Shown here: positions 17,014 to 24,420 of the stretch, in pieces
Numbering within the stretch: position 1 is the first letter of the stretch
Layout: the number at the start of each line of letters is the position of its first letter
Assembly: GCA_002297815.1 (NCBI GenBank)
Contig: DBKH01000101.1
Span: 10,002 to 74,001 of the forward strand
Length of the DNA: 64,000 bases
DNA from: Bacteroidales bacterium UBA755
GTDB lineage: Bacteria > Bacteroidota > Bacteroidia > Bacteroidales > UBA932
Direction: 5' to 3'
Notes under the pieces: generated by a model
Told to the model about the DNA's origin: nothing
Databases searched by the model: none
Seen by the model: only the letters and a program-made list of their open reading frames with translations
Position numbers and translations under genes: made by a program

Positions 17014-17139
17014 ATTCATTTATTCTTGTTTTTCTTGTTGTGTCAAGCGCTAGGCTTCCCTACAAAATAATTGCCAAATTACACCATTAGCACGAACAAT
17101 AGGATTCAATGATTGTCAAAAGGTAGAATATTGCGAATT

Positions 17140-17170
17140 TTTGCAATAACGCAAATTATTCTTAAATTTG
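17140..17170 (+). promoter_or_regulatory. Promoter of the AraC regulator gene
   Basis: TTTG at 17140-17143, a 19-bp spacer and TAAATTTG at 17163-17170 match the Bacteroidota consensus exactly. The spacer and upstream sequence contain a partial inverted repeat (TTGCGAATTTTTGCAA, CGCAAAT) that could be an operator. Confidence 0.8.
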
Positions 17171-17197
17171 CATGCGAACACTAAAAGCATTTACAGC

Positions 17198-18112
17198 ATG
17201 CCAGATTCTTTATTAAATATAGGTCTCCGACAAATCCGAAAACTCGTCCCTGTACAGAACGAAATTCAACTGGGAGACGACTTCTTCATCATGGATGTGA
17301 AGTACAGCGACAATCTGCAATTTTTGAAATATCCTTGCCGCAGCGATGCCTACATTGCTATTTTCTGCAAATCCGGAGGGTTGAATATTGAGGTAAATCT
17401 TCGATCATATTCAATTACCAAGGGGATGCTGTTCGTAGGCACTCCTGGGAACATAATAAAGATTAACAAGTCGGAACAAGATGAGAACATTGCGTTCGAG
17501 TTCATAGTCGTTGCAATTTCTAAGGAGTATCTTTCAAGCATAAGTTTCGACTTTAAGAAAATTTTTGATGACCGGTTGAAGCTCCTCACCGAGCCATGCG
17601 TCGAGCTGGAAGATAGAAACATTGCTTTCTGCTCCAAGTATTTAGACCTTATCGGTGAAATTCTATCCTCAGCGGTTCCAAACAAAAGAGACGCGGTCAG
17701 TTCTTTGATAGCTTCTCTGTTTTACGTACTCGGAGGTTTAATGGAAAAGAGCGCGGTTAGGGCTCCAGAACTTCCAGGAGGGATGGTCAACACAAGGGTA
17801 AAGTTGATTTTCGAGCATTTTATGGCGCTTGTAACGGAACACCATACGTCAGAACGCAACATGGCTTTCTATGCCAGTCATTTGGGACTTACGCCAAAGT
17901 ACCTCTCTAAACTCATCAAGCAGGTCAGCGGAAGGTCTGCTCCTGACTGGATCGACTCATTTGTCATTCTTGAGGCTAAGAATATGTTGAAGTACACTGA
18001 TGACAGCATCAAGGAGATTGTTTTCAAGCTACATTTTCCCAACCCATCCGTGTTCTACAAATTTTTCAAGGCTCACACGGGAATGACTCCTAGTGAATAT
18101 AGAAACGAGTAG
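17198..18112 (+). CDS. AraC-family transcriptional regulator
   Basis: 304 aa. An N-terminal cupin-like sensor region (~1-190) is followed by a C-terminal AraC double helix-turn-helix (~205-300: M-A-F-Y-A-S-H-L-G-L-T-P-K-Y-L-S-K-L and I-V-F-K-L-H-F-P-N-P-S-V-F-Y-K-F-F-K ... M-T-P-S-E-Y-R). Divergent orientation makes it the likely regulator of the TolC-HlyD-permease cluster. A longer frame begins at ATG 17168, but that codon lies inside the promoter -7 box (17163-17170), so translation must begin downstream and ATG 17198 (M-P-D-S-L-L) is chosen. Confidence 0.87.
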   Translation: MPDSLLNIGLRQIRKLVPVQNEIQLGDDFFIMDVKYSDNLQFLKYPCRSDAYIAIFCKSGGLNIEVNLRSYSITKGMLFVGTPGNIIKINKSEQDENIAFEFIVVAISKEYLSSISFDFKKIFDDRLKLLTEPCVELEDRNIAFCSKYLDLIGEILSSAVPNKRDAVSSLIASLFYVLGGLMEKSAVRAPELPGGMVNTRVKLIFEHFMALVTEHHTSERNMAFYASHLGLTPKYLSKLIKQVSGRSAPDWIDSFVILEAKNMLKYTDDSIKEIVFKLHFPNPSVFYKFFKAHTGMTPSEYRNE

Positions 18113-18191
18113 TTCACGATAATCTGTAAGTAAAAGAAATGCATTTGTGAACGATTGTTGCAAAAATCGTTTTAAAAAATTAACAAAAAGC

Positions 18192-18222
18192 TTTGCAGAT
18201 TCAATAAATCTTAATACCTTTG
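18192..18222 (+). promoter_or_regulatory. Orphan consensus promoter (candidate small RNA)
   Basis: TTTG at 18192-18195, a spacer of 19 bp and TACCTTTG at 18215-18222. No start codon with a reasonable frame follows before the terminator at 18283, so it seems to drive a short non-coding transcript. Confidence 0.75.
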
Positions 18223-18227
18223 TCATC

Positions 18228-18316
18228 GGACAGACAAAAGTTCTTTTTGTTGTCTATTTGTTAAGTTCGTTTTATATACAACAGGCCGTCTCTTTGGGGA
18301 AAGAGGCGGCCTATTT
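18228..18316 (+). ncRNA. Candidate small RNA of about 90 nt
   Basis: Predicted from a consensus promoter ending at 18222 and an intrinsic terminator at 18283-18316. The 5' half can fold weakly (AGACAAAAG against TTTTGTTGTCT); the 3' half is the terminator stem. No similarity to 6S RNA, tmRNA or RNase P RNA is apparent, and no plausible peptide is encoded. Boundaries are estimated, +1 being 5-7 nt after the -7 box. Confidence 0.5.
18283..18316 (+). terminator. Intrinsic terminator of the candidate small RNA
   Basis: AGGCCGTCTCTTT - GGGG - AAAGAGGCGGCCT forms a 13-bp stem with one wobble, followed by ATTTAGTTT. Confidence 0.75.
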
Positions 18317-18376
18317 AGTTTGCTTGAGCCCGCTGCGCGGCAACGCGCCTTGAATTGGAACTTTTCCAATAAGGTA

Positions 18377-18668
18377 GCACCGTTGCTTGGAGGACATGGC
18401 GGCCTACGCGCTTCGCGCGCCCTATCCGGGTAAAGGGCCGCCATGTCCTCCAAGCAATGGTGCCAACGCAAGGTAAATCATTGTCTAATTCATTTTCATA
18501 AGAATTAATATCCCACTCTCTATGTCTAAACGCAATACGCTCAGCGTCAACGGGTGACAGATAACGCATTAATTATCATATGGTTAGCACCTTGTCTTAA
18601 GTGTTAAACAGCTAAAGACAAGTAGTTAAACTACTCATTAATAATAATTTACAAATTACATCCATAAA
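18377..18668. repeat. F1 branched palindromic element, copy 3
   Basis: Perfect 22-bp arms (18383-18404 with 18436-18457), extendable outward with one mismatch to about 18377 and 18463, enclose CGCGC-TTC-GCGCG and CCC-TATCC-GGG. The core is identical to that of copy 2. The variable arm pair is A-T, with flanking GCTTGG/CCAAGC as in copy 2. The roughly 200-bp tail aligns with copy 2 including CATTAATTATCATAT and TTAAACTA. Confidence 0.87.
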
Positions 18669-18737
18669 TCCCAACTTGATTCCAAGCCACATCAAAAGTA
18701 AGCGTCACCGCGAGTTCAAGTCGGGGAAATAACAATA

Positions 18738-18763
18738 AAGCCATCCGGAATCCGGATGGCTTT
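18738..18763 (-). terminator. Terminator of tRNA-Gly
   Basis: On the minus strand, AGCCATCCGGA and TCCGGATGGCT form an 11-bp stem directly after the tRNA CCA end, followed by TTATTGTT. Confidence 0.75.
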
Positions 18764-18839
<76 letters not shown>

Positions 18840-18872
18840 AGACTTGTTACCCGCAGCATTGCTTTGGGATTA

Positions 18873-18903
18873 CAAAGGTAGTGCTTTTTTCTTTTTTCGC
18901 AAA
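18873..18903 (-). promoter_or_regulatory. Promoter of tRNA-Gly
   Basis: Minus-strand TTTG (18900-18903), a 19-bp spacer and TACCTTTG (18873-18880), an exact consensus match 34 bp upstream of the tRNA. The TTTG lies inside the hairpin that follows pheS. Confidence 0.85.
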
Positions 18904-18929
18904 TTTTTTCTGCAAAAAAGTTGCGAAAA
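18894..18929 (-). terminator. Hairpin downstream of pheS
   Basis: TTTTCGCAA and TTGCGAAAA with inner AAAAAAG/ATTTTTT pairing give a long A/T-rich stem 16 bp after the pheS stop. Its 3' arm contains the -33 TTTG of the tRNA-Gly promoter, so terminator and promoter overlap. Confidence 0.6.
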
Positions 18930-18944
18930 TTTTAAAGAAAAGCC

Positions 18945-19979
18945 CTAAACCTCAATCGAAGTCTTGAATTCGGAGAGGAAACGGAGGTCGTTCTCGAAGT
19001 AGTGACGGAGATCATTGACCTGCCACTTAAGCATGGCGATGCGCTCTAGGCCCATGCCGAATGCAAAACCACTGTACTTTTTGCTGTCAATGCCAGAAGC
19101 CTCAAGGACGTTCGGATCAACCATTCCGCAGCCCATAATCTCTAGCCAGCCGGTTCCCTTGCAGATGTTGCAGCCCTTGCCATGGCAGATGTTGCAGCTC
19201 ACGTCTATCTCGCTTGAAGGCTCGGTGAACGGAAAATAAGAAGGACGCATCCTGATCTGAGTGTCTGGGCCAAACATCTCTCGTGCAAAAAGAAGAATCG
19301 CCTGCTTGAGATCAGCGAAAGTAACATTTTCGTCGATGTAAAGTCCCTCAACTTGATGGAAAATGCAATGCGCACGAGCAGAAATTGCCTCATTTCTAAA
19401 GACACGACCAGGGCAGATGACGCGAATAGGGAGCTTCATGGTCTCCATGGAGCGCACCTGAACCGAAGAGGTGTGAGTTCTAAGCAGAAGTGGATTAGGA
19501 TGCCCAGCAGAGACGAAGAACGTGTCCTGCATGTCTCTCGCAGGGTGATTAAGAGGGAAATTCAAGGCCTCGAACACATGGTAATCATCCTCAATCTCAG
19601 GGCCTTCCGCCACATCATAGCCAAACTTTCTGAATATGTCAACTATCTCTTGGCGAACAATAGAAACCGGATGCCTTGACCCCAACTCAAACGGGATTCC
19701 AGGCATTGATAAATCCTCTTTCGGGCCATCAGAATCACCCTCCGAAGATGTGTAATCCTTAAGTTCGTCTATTCGCGCCTGAGCAGCCTGCTTAAGCTCG
19801 TTTATCTTACGTCCAAATTCCTTCTTGAGCTCAGGACCGTAAGTTCTAAACTCATCGAAAAGCTTGGTGATCTCACCTTTTTTACCCAGAAGCCTTACTC
19901 TGGCCTCCTCAACTTCTTTGGCAGTCTTGCAATTCAACTCACGCACATCAGCGAGCAGTTGTTCTATTCGTTCTTTCAT
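18945..19979 (-). CDS. pheS: Phenylalanine-tRNA ligase alpha subunit
   Basis: Cytoplasmic class II aminoacyl-tRNA synthetase subunit, 344 aa; with PheT it charges tRNA-Phe. An N-terminal coiled coil (~1-85) precedes the catalytic core. R-V-F-R-N-E is motif 2, followed by the H-C-I-F-H-Q-V-E-G substrate region, and G-F-A-F-G-M-G-L-E-R is motif 3. A Cys-rich insertion (C-N-I-C-H-G-K-G-C-N-I-C, ~268-279) is common in this phylum. pheT is not in the window. ATG 19979 (M-K-E-R-I-E-Q) is chosen because upstream in-frame codons overlap the -7 box TAAATTTG (20001-20008, minus strand), and synthetases of this family begin here. Confidence 0.95.
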   Translation of the reverse strand: MKERIEQLLADVRELNCKTAKEVEEARVRLLGKKGEITKLFDEFRTYGPELKKEFGRKINELKQAAQARIDELKDYTSSEGDSDGPKEDLSMPGIPFELGSRHPVSIVRQEIVDIFRKFGYDVAEGPEIEDDYHVFEALNFPLNHPARDMQDTFFVSAGHPNPLLLRTHTSSVQVRSMETMKLPIRVICPGRVFRNEAISARAHCIFHQVEGLYIDENVTFADLKQAILLFAREMFGPDTQIRMRPSYFPFTEPSSEIDVSCNICHGKGCNICKGTGWLEIMGCGMVDPNVLEASGIDSKKYSGFAFGMGLERIAMLKWQVNDLRHYFENDLRFLSEFKTSIEV

Positions 19980-20000
19980 GATATTCCCGAAATATTCTTG

Positions 20001-20008
20001 CAAATTTA
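20001..20008 (-). promoter_or_regulatory. -7 box upstream of pheS
   Basis: Minus-strand TAAATTTG overlaps the stop codon of the preceding gene. No TTTG at -33; weak promoter or chance. Confidence 0.35.
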
Positions 20009-20443
20009 ATCATTTTCCGGCAGTTTGGCAGAAGACTTTTCCATCTTTGCCTTTCTTTTTTCGCGAGCCTTCTTCTCACGAGCAGCACCACTCTTGAGAT
20101 ACTTCGCCCATTGAGTGTCATTCAAGACCTTACGGAAAGCAGTGTAGATGTTCTCAGCCCACTTGTCGCTAGCATTCATGTAAAGATCCGAGTTTGAGAC
20201 CTTTGCTGCCGCCAGACTATTGATTTCGGATTGCATAGCACGGTAGTCATGGTTAAGGATTGAATCCACATAGAAAACCTGCCAATCCTCCAATTTCAGA
20301 GACATTTCCAGCCTTGAAATTTCCTTGTCGATAAACTCAGCCATCTTCTTTTCTTGCTCCTCTGGGCTCGGCATTCCCTGCTGCGCGAAAGCCATGAAGG
20401 TAGAAAAGAACAGGCAGATGACTGCAAGAAAATAATTTTTCAT
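20006..20443 (-). CDS. Small secreted protein of unknown function
   Basis: 145 aa. A clear signal peptide (M-K-N-Y-F-L-A-V-I-C-L-F-F-S-T-F-M-A-F-A-Q, ~1-21) is followed by a charged, mostly helical domain with M-P-S-P-E-E-Q-E and D-T-Q-W-A-K-Y, and a Lys/Ala-rich tail (K-K-A-R-E-K-R-K-A-K). The spacing of helices recalls the Bacteroidota periplasmic Spy/CpxP-like or DUF families, but no family can be named. It has a consensus promoter and sits 26 bp upstream of pheS in the same direction. ATG 20443 was chosen because transcription starts near 20464. Confidence 0.7.
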   Translation of the reverse strand: MKNYFLAVICLFFSTFMAFAQQGMPSPEEQEKKMAEFIDKEISRLEMSLKLEDWQVFYVDSILNHDYRAMQSEINSLAAAKVSNSDLYMNASDKWAENIYTAFRKVLNDTQWAKYLKSGAAREKKAREKRKAKMEKSSAKLPEND

Positions 20444-20469
20444 ATATTTACACTTTCTAATAGAAGTAA

Positions 20470-20500
20470 CAAATTTAAACAATAATAAGTAAATCGCAAA
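20470..20500 (-). promoter_or_regulatory. Promoter of the small secreted protein gene (and possibly pheS)
   Basis: Minus strand: TTTG (20497-20500), 19-bp spacer, TAAATTTG (20470-20477). It abuts the start codon of the divergent C69 peptidase gene. Confidence 0.82.
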
Positions 20501-22267
20501 ATGGCAAGACACTCAACCATCTACATGTTGCTCGCAGTCATTGGCGTGCTGACGGGGAATCTCAAGGCCGAGGCCTGCACGAACATCATCGTGACAAGAG
20601 GTGCCAGCACTGACAACTCGAACATCATTTCCTATGCTGCAGACTCTCACGTTCTCTACGGAGAATTGTACTTTCATCCCGCAGCTAATTGGAGGGCCGG
20701 AGCTATGCTCGACATCATAGACTGGGACTCCTACAAACCTCTTGGACAGATACCTCAAGTCGCGCACACCTACAAAACGGTAGGCAACATGAACGAGCAT
20801 CAACTCATCATTGCAGAGACGACATGGGGCGGAAGAGCTGAACTTGAAGATCCTACGGGAGTTATGGACTACGGCTCTCTGATCTACATCGCCTTGCAAA
20901 GGGCCCGCACCGCCAGAGAGGCAATCAAGGTCATCGTGGATCTTGCCAATGAATATGGCTACGCGTCCTCCGGGGAAACATTTTCGATAGCGGACAAAGA
21001 CGAGGCTTGGATCATGGATCTCGTCGGCAAAGGTTGCGAGATGAAGGATGGAAAGAATGTCAGGAAAGGGTTCGTGTGGGTGGCCATAAGGATTCCTGAC
21101 GGCTACATCTGCTCGCATGCCAATCAGGCACGCATCCAGACTTTCCCATTGAATGATCCTGAAAACTGCATCTATGCTCCTGATGTCATCTCTTTCGCTA
21201 GAGAAAAAGGCTACTTTGACGGCAAGGACGAAGATTTCGATTTCAGTGCAGCCTATGGCCCAGTCGATTTTGGGGCAGCAAGGGGATGTGACGCCAGAGC
21301 TTGGAGCGCGTTCAATCTCCTCTGCGATGGACAATTCACCTACGAGAAGGATGGAAAGACCATCACGGAGCCGGCTTCTGCCTACTACGACTACATCACA
21401 GGCAAGGATCTCAGCCACAGAATGCCACTGTTCGTAAAACCTGCGAGAAAGATTTCCGTGAAGAATGTCGCTGACGCTATGAGAGATCATTTCGAGGGCA
21501 CACCATTGGACATGACCACTGACATCGGAGCTGGTGGCAATGCCCTGCCTTACAGATGGAGGCCAATGGGATTCGAGTACAAAGGATGGAAATATGTCAA
21601 CGAGAGGGCGATCGCCACTCAGCAGACTGGATTCTGGTTCGTCGGGCAGTCAAGGCACGATCTTCCGGATGTTGTCGGAGGTGTCATCTGGTTTGGAACC
21701 GATGATGCTGCCACATCCTACCTTACTCCGATCTACACATGCACGGACAAAGTGCCTGAGTGCTTTAAGGTTGGTAACGGAAGCATGCTGAAATACTCCC
21801 CTACTGCATCTTTCTGGATCAACAACCGCATAGCCAACGCCTGCTACAAAGCCTATAACATCATGGCTCCGACAGTTAAAGAAGCCATCGACAGTTTTGA
21901 GAACGAGCAGATGGGATCCAAACTTGCGGAAATGGACAGCAAGGCTCTTGAAGTCTATAATTCGATACTTCCTAAAGCCCAAAAGAAGGGTCTAGACAAG
22001 AAAGATTGGTTCGCCTCAGTAAGAAAGATGCTCACAGAATATTCAGTCAACACTGCCCAGACTCAATTCGACAATTGGGTCGCCCTTGAAGAACTGCTTC
22101 TCGTGAAATTCATTGACGGCAATGTCAAAGCTCAGAACGAGGACGGATCTTTCAAGCACACAAAATGGCATGAGGGTACTCCTGAGGAACTTACACAGCC
22201 TGGCTACACTGAAAAATGGAAAGAAGCCGTTGTCAAGGACCACGGTGATGTAATTAGGGAAAGATAA
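20501..22267 (+). CDS. C69 family dipeptidase
   Basis: 588 aa, secreted or periplasmic. After the signal peptide (~1-25) comes A-C26-T-N-I-I-V-T; in the C69 (PepD/U34) family of N-terminal nucleophile hydrolases this Cys becomes the catalytic N-terminal residue. Further family features are I-A-E-T-T-W-G-G (~106) and the S-S-G-E-T-F-S-I-A-D block (~162). The enzyme removes dipeptides or cleaves them to amino acids. It is followed after 2 bp by an S46 dipeptidyl peptidase, making a two-gene peptide-degradation operon that ends at a bidirectional terminator. The start is tight against the divergent promoter; ATG 20525 would shorten the signal peptide and is less likely. Confidence 0.9.
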   Translation: MARHSTIYMLLAVIGVLTGNLKAEACTNIIVTRGASTDNSNIISYAADSHVLYGELYFHPAANWRAGAMLDIIDWDSYKPLGQIPQVAHTYKTVGNMNEHQLIIAETTWGGRAELEDPTGVMDYGSLIYIALQRARTAREAIKVIVDLANEYGYASSGETFSIADKDEAWIMDLVGKGCEMKDGKNVRKGFVWVAIRIPDGYICSHANQARIQTFPLNDPENCIYAPDVISFAREKGYFDGKDEDFDFSAAYGPVDFGAARGCDARAWSAFNLLCDGQFTYEKDGKTITEPASAYYDYITGKDLSHRMPLFVKPARKISVKNVADAMRDHFEGTPLDMTTDIGAGGNALPYRWRPMGFEYKGWKYVNERAIATQQTGFWFVGQSRHDLPDVVGGVIWFGTDDAATSYLTPIYTCTDKVPECFKVGNGSMLKYSPTASFWINNRIANACYKAYNIMAPTVKEAIDSFENEQMGSKLAEMDSKALEVYNSILPKAQKKGLDKKDWFASVRKMLTEYSVNTAQTQFDNWVALEELLLVKFIDGNVKAQNEDGSFKHTKWHEGTPEELTQPGYTEKWKEAVVKDHGDVIRER

Positions 22268-22269
22268 AG

Positions 22270-24360
22270 ATGAAGATAAAGAAGTACATGATGATTGCTG
22301 TGGCGCTGATAATCAGCGCCACAGCTTTCGCTGATGAAGGAATGTGGATGATTCAGGACATCAATAAAGCCCTGGAAAAGAACATGAGGGCACGCGGACT
22401 CAAGCTCGCAGCAGGCGAAATCTACAACGAGGAAGCACCTGGGGCGGCTGTGTCAGATGCCGTTGTGTCACTCGGATTCTACTGCACGGGGAGTGTCATC
22501 TCCAACCAAGGGCTAATCATCACCAACCATCACTGCGCCTATTCCAACATCGCAAAGCTCAGTACAGCAGAGCACAATTACTTGGAAGAAGGTTTCTGGG
22601 CCATGAGCAGCGAACAAGAAATCCCAATTGAAGGAGAGAAAGTGTTTTTCTTGAAAAAGGTCATTGACGTCACTGAGGAAGTCAAAGGGCTAATGAAGGA
22701 ACTCCGCGCAGCAAGAAAACCGTCAGGGATGCGAAAAATCAGTTCCATGATGGAAGAGCGCTACAACAAGGCCACTGGATTGGAATGCATTCTAAGCAGC
22801 ATGTGGGCAGGTGAGAAGTATTACATGTCCGCCTACAAAGTCTATACTGATCTAAGGTTGGTGGCTGCCCCACCGCTAAGCATCGGCTATTTTGGTGGTA
22901 ATCAAGACAATTGGACATGGCCACGTCACAACTGTGACTTCGCGATGTACAGAATTTATGAGGACGGAAAGCCTGTGACCAAGGAAAAGAGTCTGAAAAT
23001 TTCTCTTGGGGGCTACCATCCTGGTTCTTTCGCCATGGTGATCGGCTATCCGGGCAAGACAGACCGATACGCTTCCTCAGCCGAAGTCGATTTTCAGGAG
23101 AGAGTCAGCCTTCCGTTGTCAAACGAGATTCGCGGAGGCCAGATGGGAATCATTCGCAAATGGATGGACACGGACCCAGAAATCAGAAGGAAGTACTCAG
23201 ATTGGTTTTTCTCCCTTAGCAATGTTCAAGAGAACAATGTGGGGATGGTGAAGTGCTTTAAACGATTCTGGGTCAAGGACGAAAAGGTGGCCCAAGAGAA
23301 GGAGCTGCAAGAGTGGATTGACGCAGCTGACAACCGCAAGGCAATGTGGGCCACATTGATTCCGGATCTCAAGGAAGCATATTCCCAAACTGAAAGAGTC
23401 GAGAGGGATAAGGTTGTGTTTAGGGAAACGATGTTCAAGGGAATATTCATAAACCGCTATCTCCTTAGGGCCGGAAATTCATCAAGTGTGGAAAAGGCCA
23501 TTGAGACCCTGAAGGAAGGATTCAACGCGACTGATGCTAGAGTGGAAAAAGAGCTTCTTGAATATGCCTGCAAAGAGTATTTCGGGAACCTTGAGTTCAG
23601 CTACTACGGTAAGTACCAGACAAAGATGATGGATCGGTTCGGCAACGACTACAAAGCTATGGCGGACTTCCTTTGGAACAAAAGTGTCGTCTCTTCTTTG
23701 GACAAGATTGAATCCATCGAATCTCTGGATCAGCTAAAGAATGATCCTCTGCGTTGCTTCTTGACTGACACTCCTATCACGGTGTTTAATGAAAGGAATG
23801 GGCAGATGGAAAAACGGCAGAGGGCTAACAAACTTGAGAAAGAGTATAAAAAAGCCCTTTACTGGATGAGGCTTCACAAAGACATCGAGCAGTACCCTGA
23901 CGCAAATTCCACAATGAGAATCACTTATGGAACCGTTGGAGGTCTCCAGCCGAACGATGGCATCTGGTACAATTGGTACACTACTCCACAGGGCATCCTT
24001 GAGAAATACGATCCTTCCGACCATGACTACAATCTTTCAGATAAAGAAATAGCTCTTCTTAAGAAAGGACGTTGGGGGCGTTGGGGATTCTCTCTTGAAG
24101 GAAAACGCAATTCCATGATTGTCGATTTCATGACCGACAACGACATTACAGGAGGCAATTCAGGAAGTCCCGTACTAAATGCAAAAGGCGAGCTCATCGG
24201 ATTAGCCTTTGACGGCAATCTCGAATCACTCGCCAGTGATGCGTCCTACACTGAGGGTTACAACAAATGCATCAACACAGACATCCGCTTTGTAATGTGG
24301 GTTCTTGACAAATATGCCGGGATGAAACGCATCGTCAAAGAACTTCGCTTTAGCAAATAG
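22270..24360 (+). CDS. S46 family dipeptidyl peptidase (DPP7-like)
   Basis: 696 aa, periplasmic. A signal peptide (~1-21, ending S-A-T-A-F-A) is followed by a trypsin-like fold: catalytic His in T-N-H-H-C (~87-88), the Asp region T-W-P-R-H-N-C-D-F-A-M-Y, and catalytic Ser in G-G-N-S631-G-S-P. The residue 18 positions after the Ser is Gly (F-D-G). In known S46 enzymes Gly here marks DPP7 (hydrophobic P1 residues) and Arg marks DPP11 (acidic P1), so DPP7-type specificity is inferred. Length is typical. It is co-directional with the C69 dipeptidase, so oligopeptides would be cut to dipeptides and then amino acids. Confidence 0.93.
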   Translation: MKIKKYMMIAVALIISATAFADEGMWMIQDINKALEKNMRARGLKLAAGEIYNEEAPGAAVSDAVVSLGFYCTGSVISNQGLIITNHHCAYSNIAKLSTAEHNYLEEGFWAMSSEQEIPIEGEKVFFLKKVIDVTEEVKGLMKELRAARKPSGMRKISSMMEERYNKATGLECILSSMWAGEKYYMSAYKVYTDLRLVAAPPLSIGYFGGNQDNWTWPRHNCDFAMYRIYEDGKPVTKEKSLKISLGGYHPGSFAMVIGYPGKTDRYASSAEVDFQERVSLPLSNEIRGGQMGIIRKWMDTDPEIRRKYSDWFFSLSNVQENNVGMVKCFKRFWVKDEKVAQEKELQEWIDAADNRKAMWATLIPDLKEAYSQTERVERDKVVFRETMFKGIFINRYLLRAGNSSSVEKAIETLKEGFNATDARVEKELLEYACKEYFGNLEFSYYGKYQTKMMDRFGNDYKAMADFLWNKSVVSSLDKIESIESLDQLKNDPLRCFLTDTPITVFNERNGQMEKRQRANKLEKEYKKALYWMRLHKDIEQYPDANSTMRITYGTVGGLQPNDGIWYNWYTTPQGILEKYDPSDHDYNLSDKEIALLKKGRWGRWGFSLEGKRNSMIVDFMTDNDITGGNSGSPVLNAKGELIGLAFDGNLESLASDASYTEGYNKCINTDIRFVMWVLDKYAGMKRIVKELRFSK

Positions 24361-24378
24361 CCTCTTCTTCAACGAAAA

Positions 24379-24412
24379 AAAATGCTAGCAAAAGAACTTT
24401 TGCTAGCATTTT
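24379..24412. terminator. Bidirectional terminator between the S46 peptidase and clpB
   Basis: AAAATGCTAGCAAAAG - AA - CTTTTGCTAGCATTTT, a near-perfect 16-bp stem with T-runs on both strands, placed between convergent genes. Confidence 0.88.
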
Positions 24413-24420
24413 TTCATCTA

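Noticed and set aside
17168..17198. Longer AraC start at ATG 17168
   Set aside because: The codon lies within the -7 box of an exact consensus promoter, so it would not be in the transcript.
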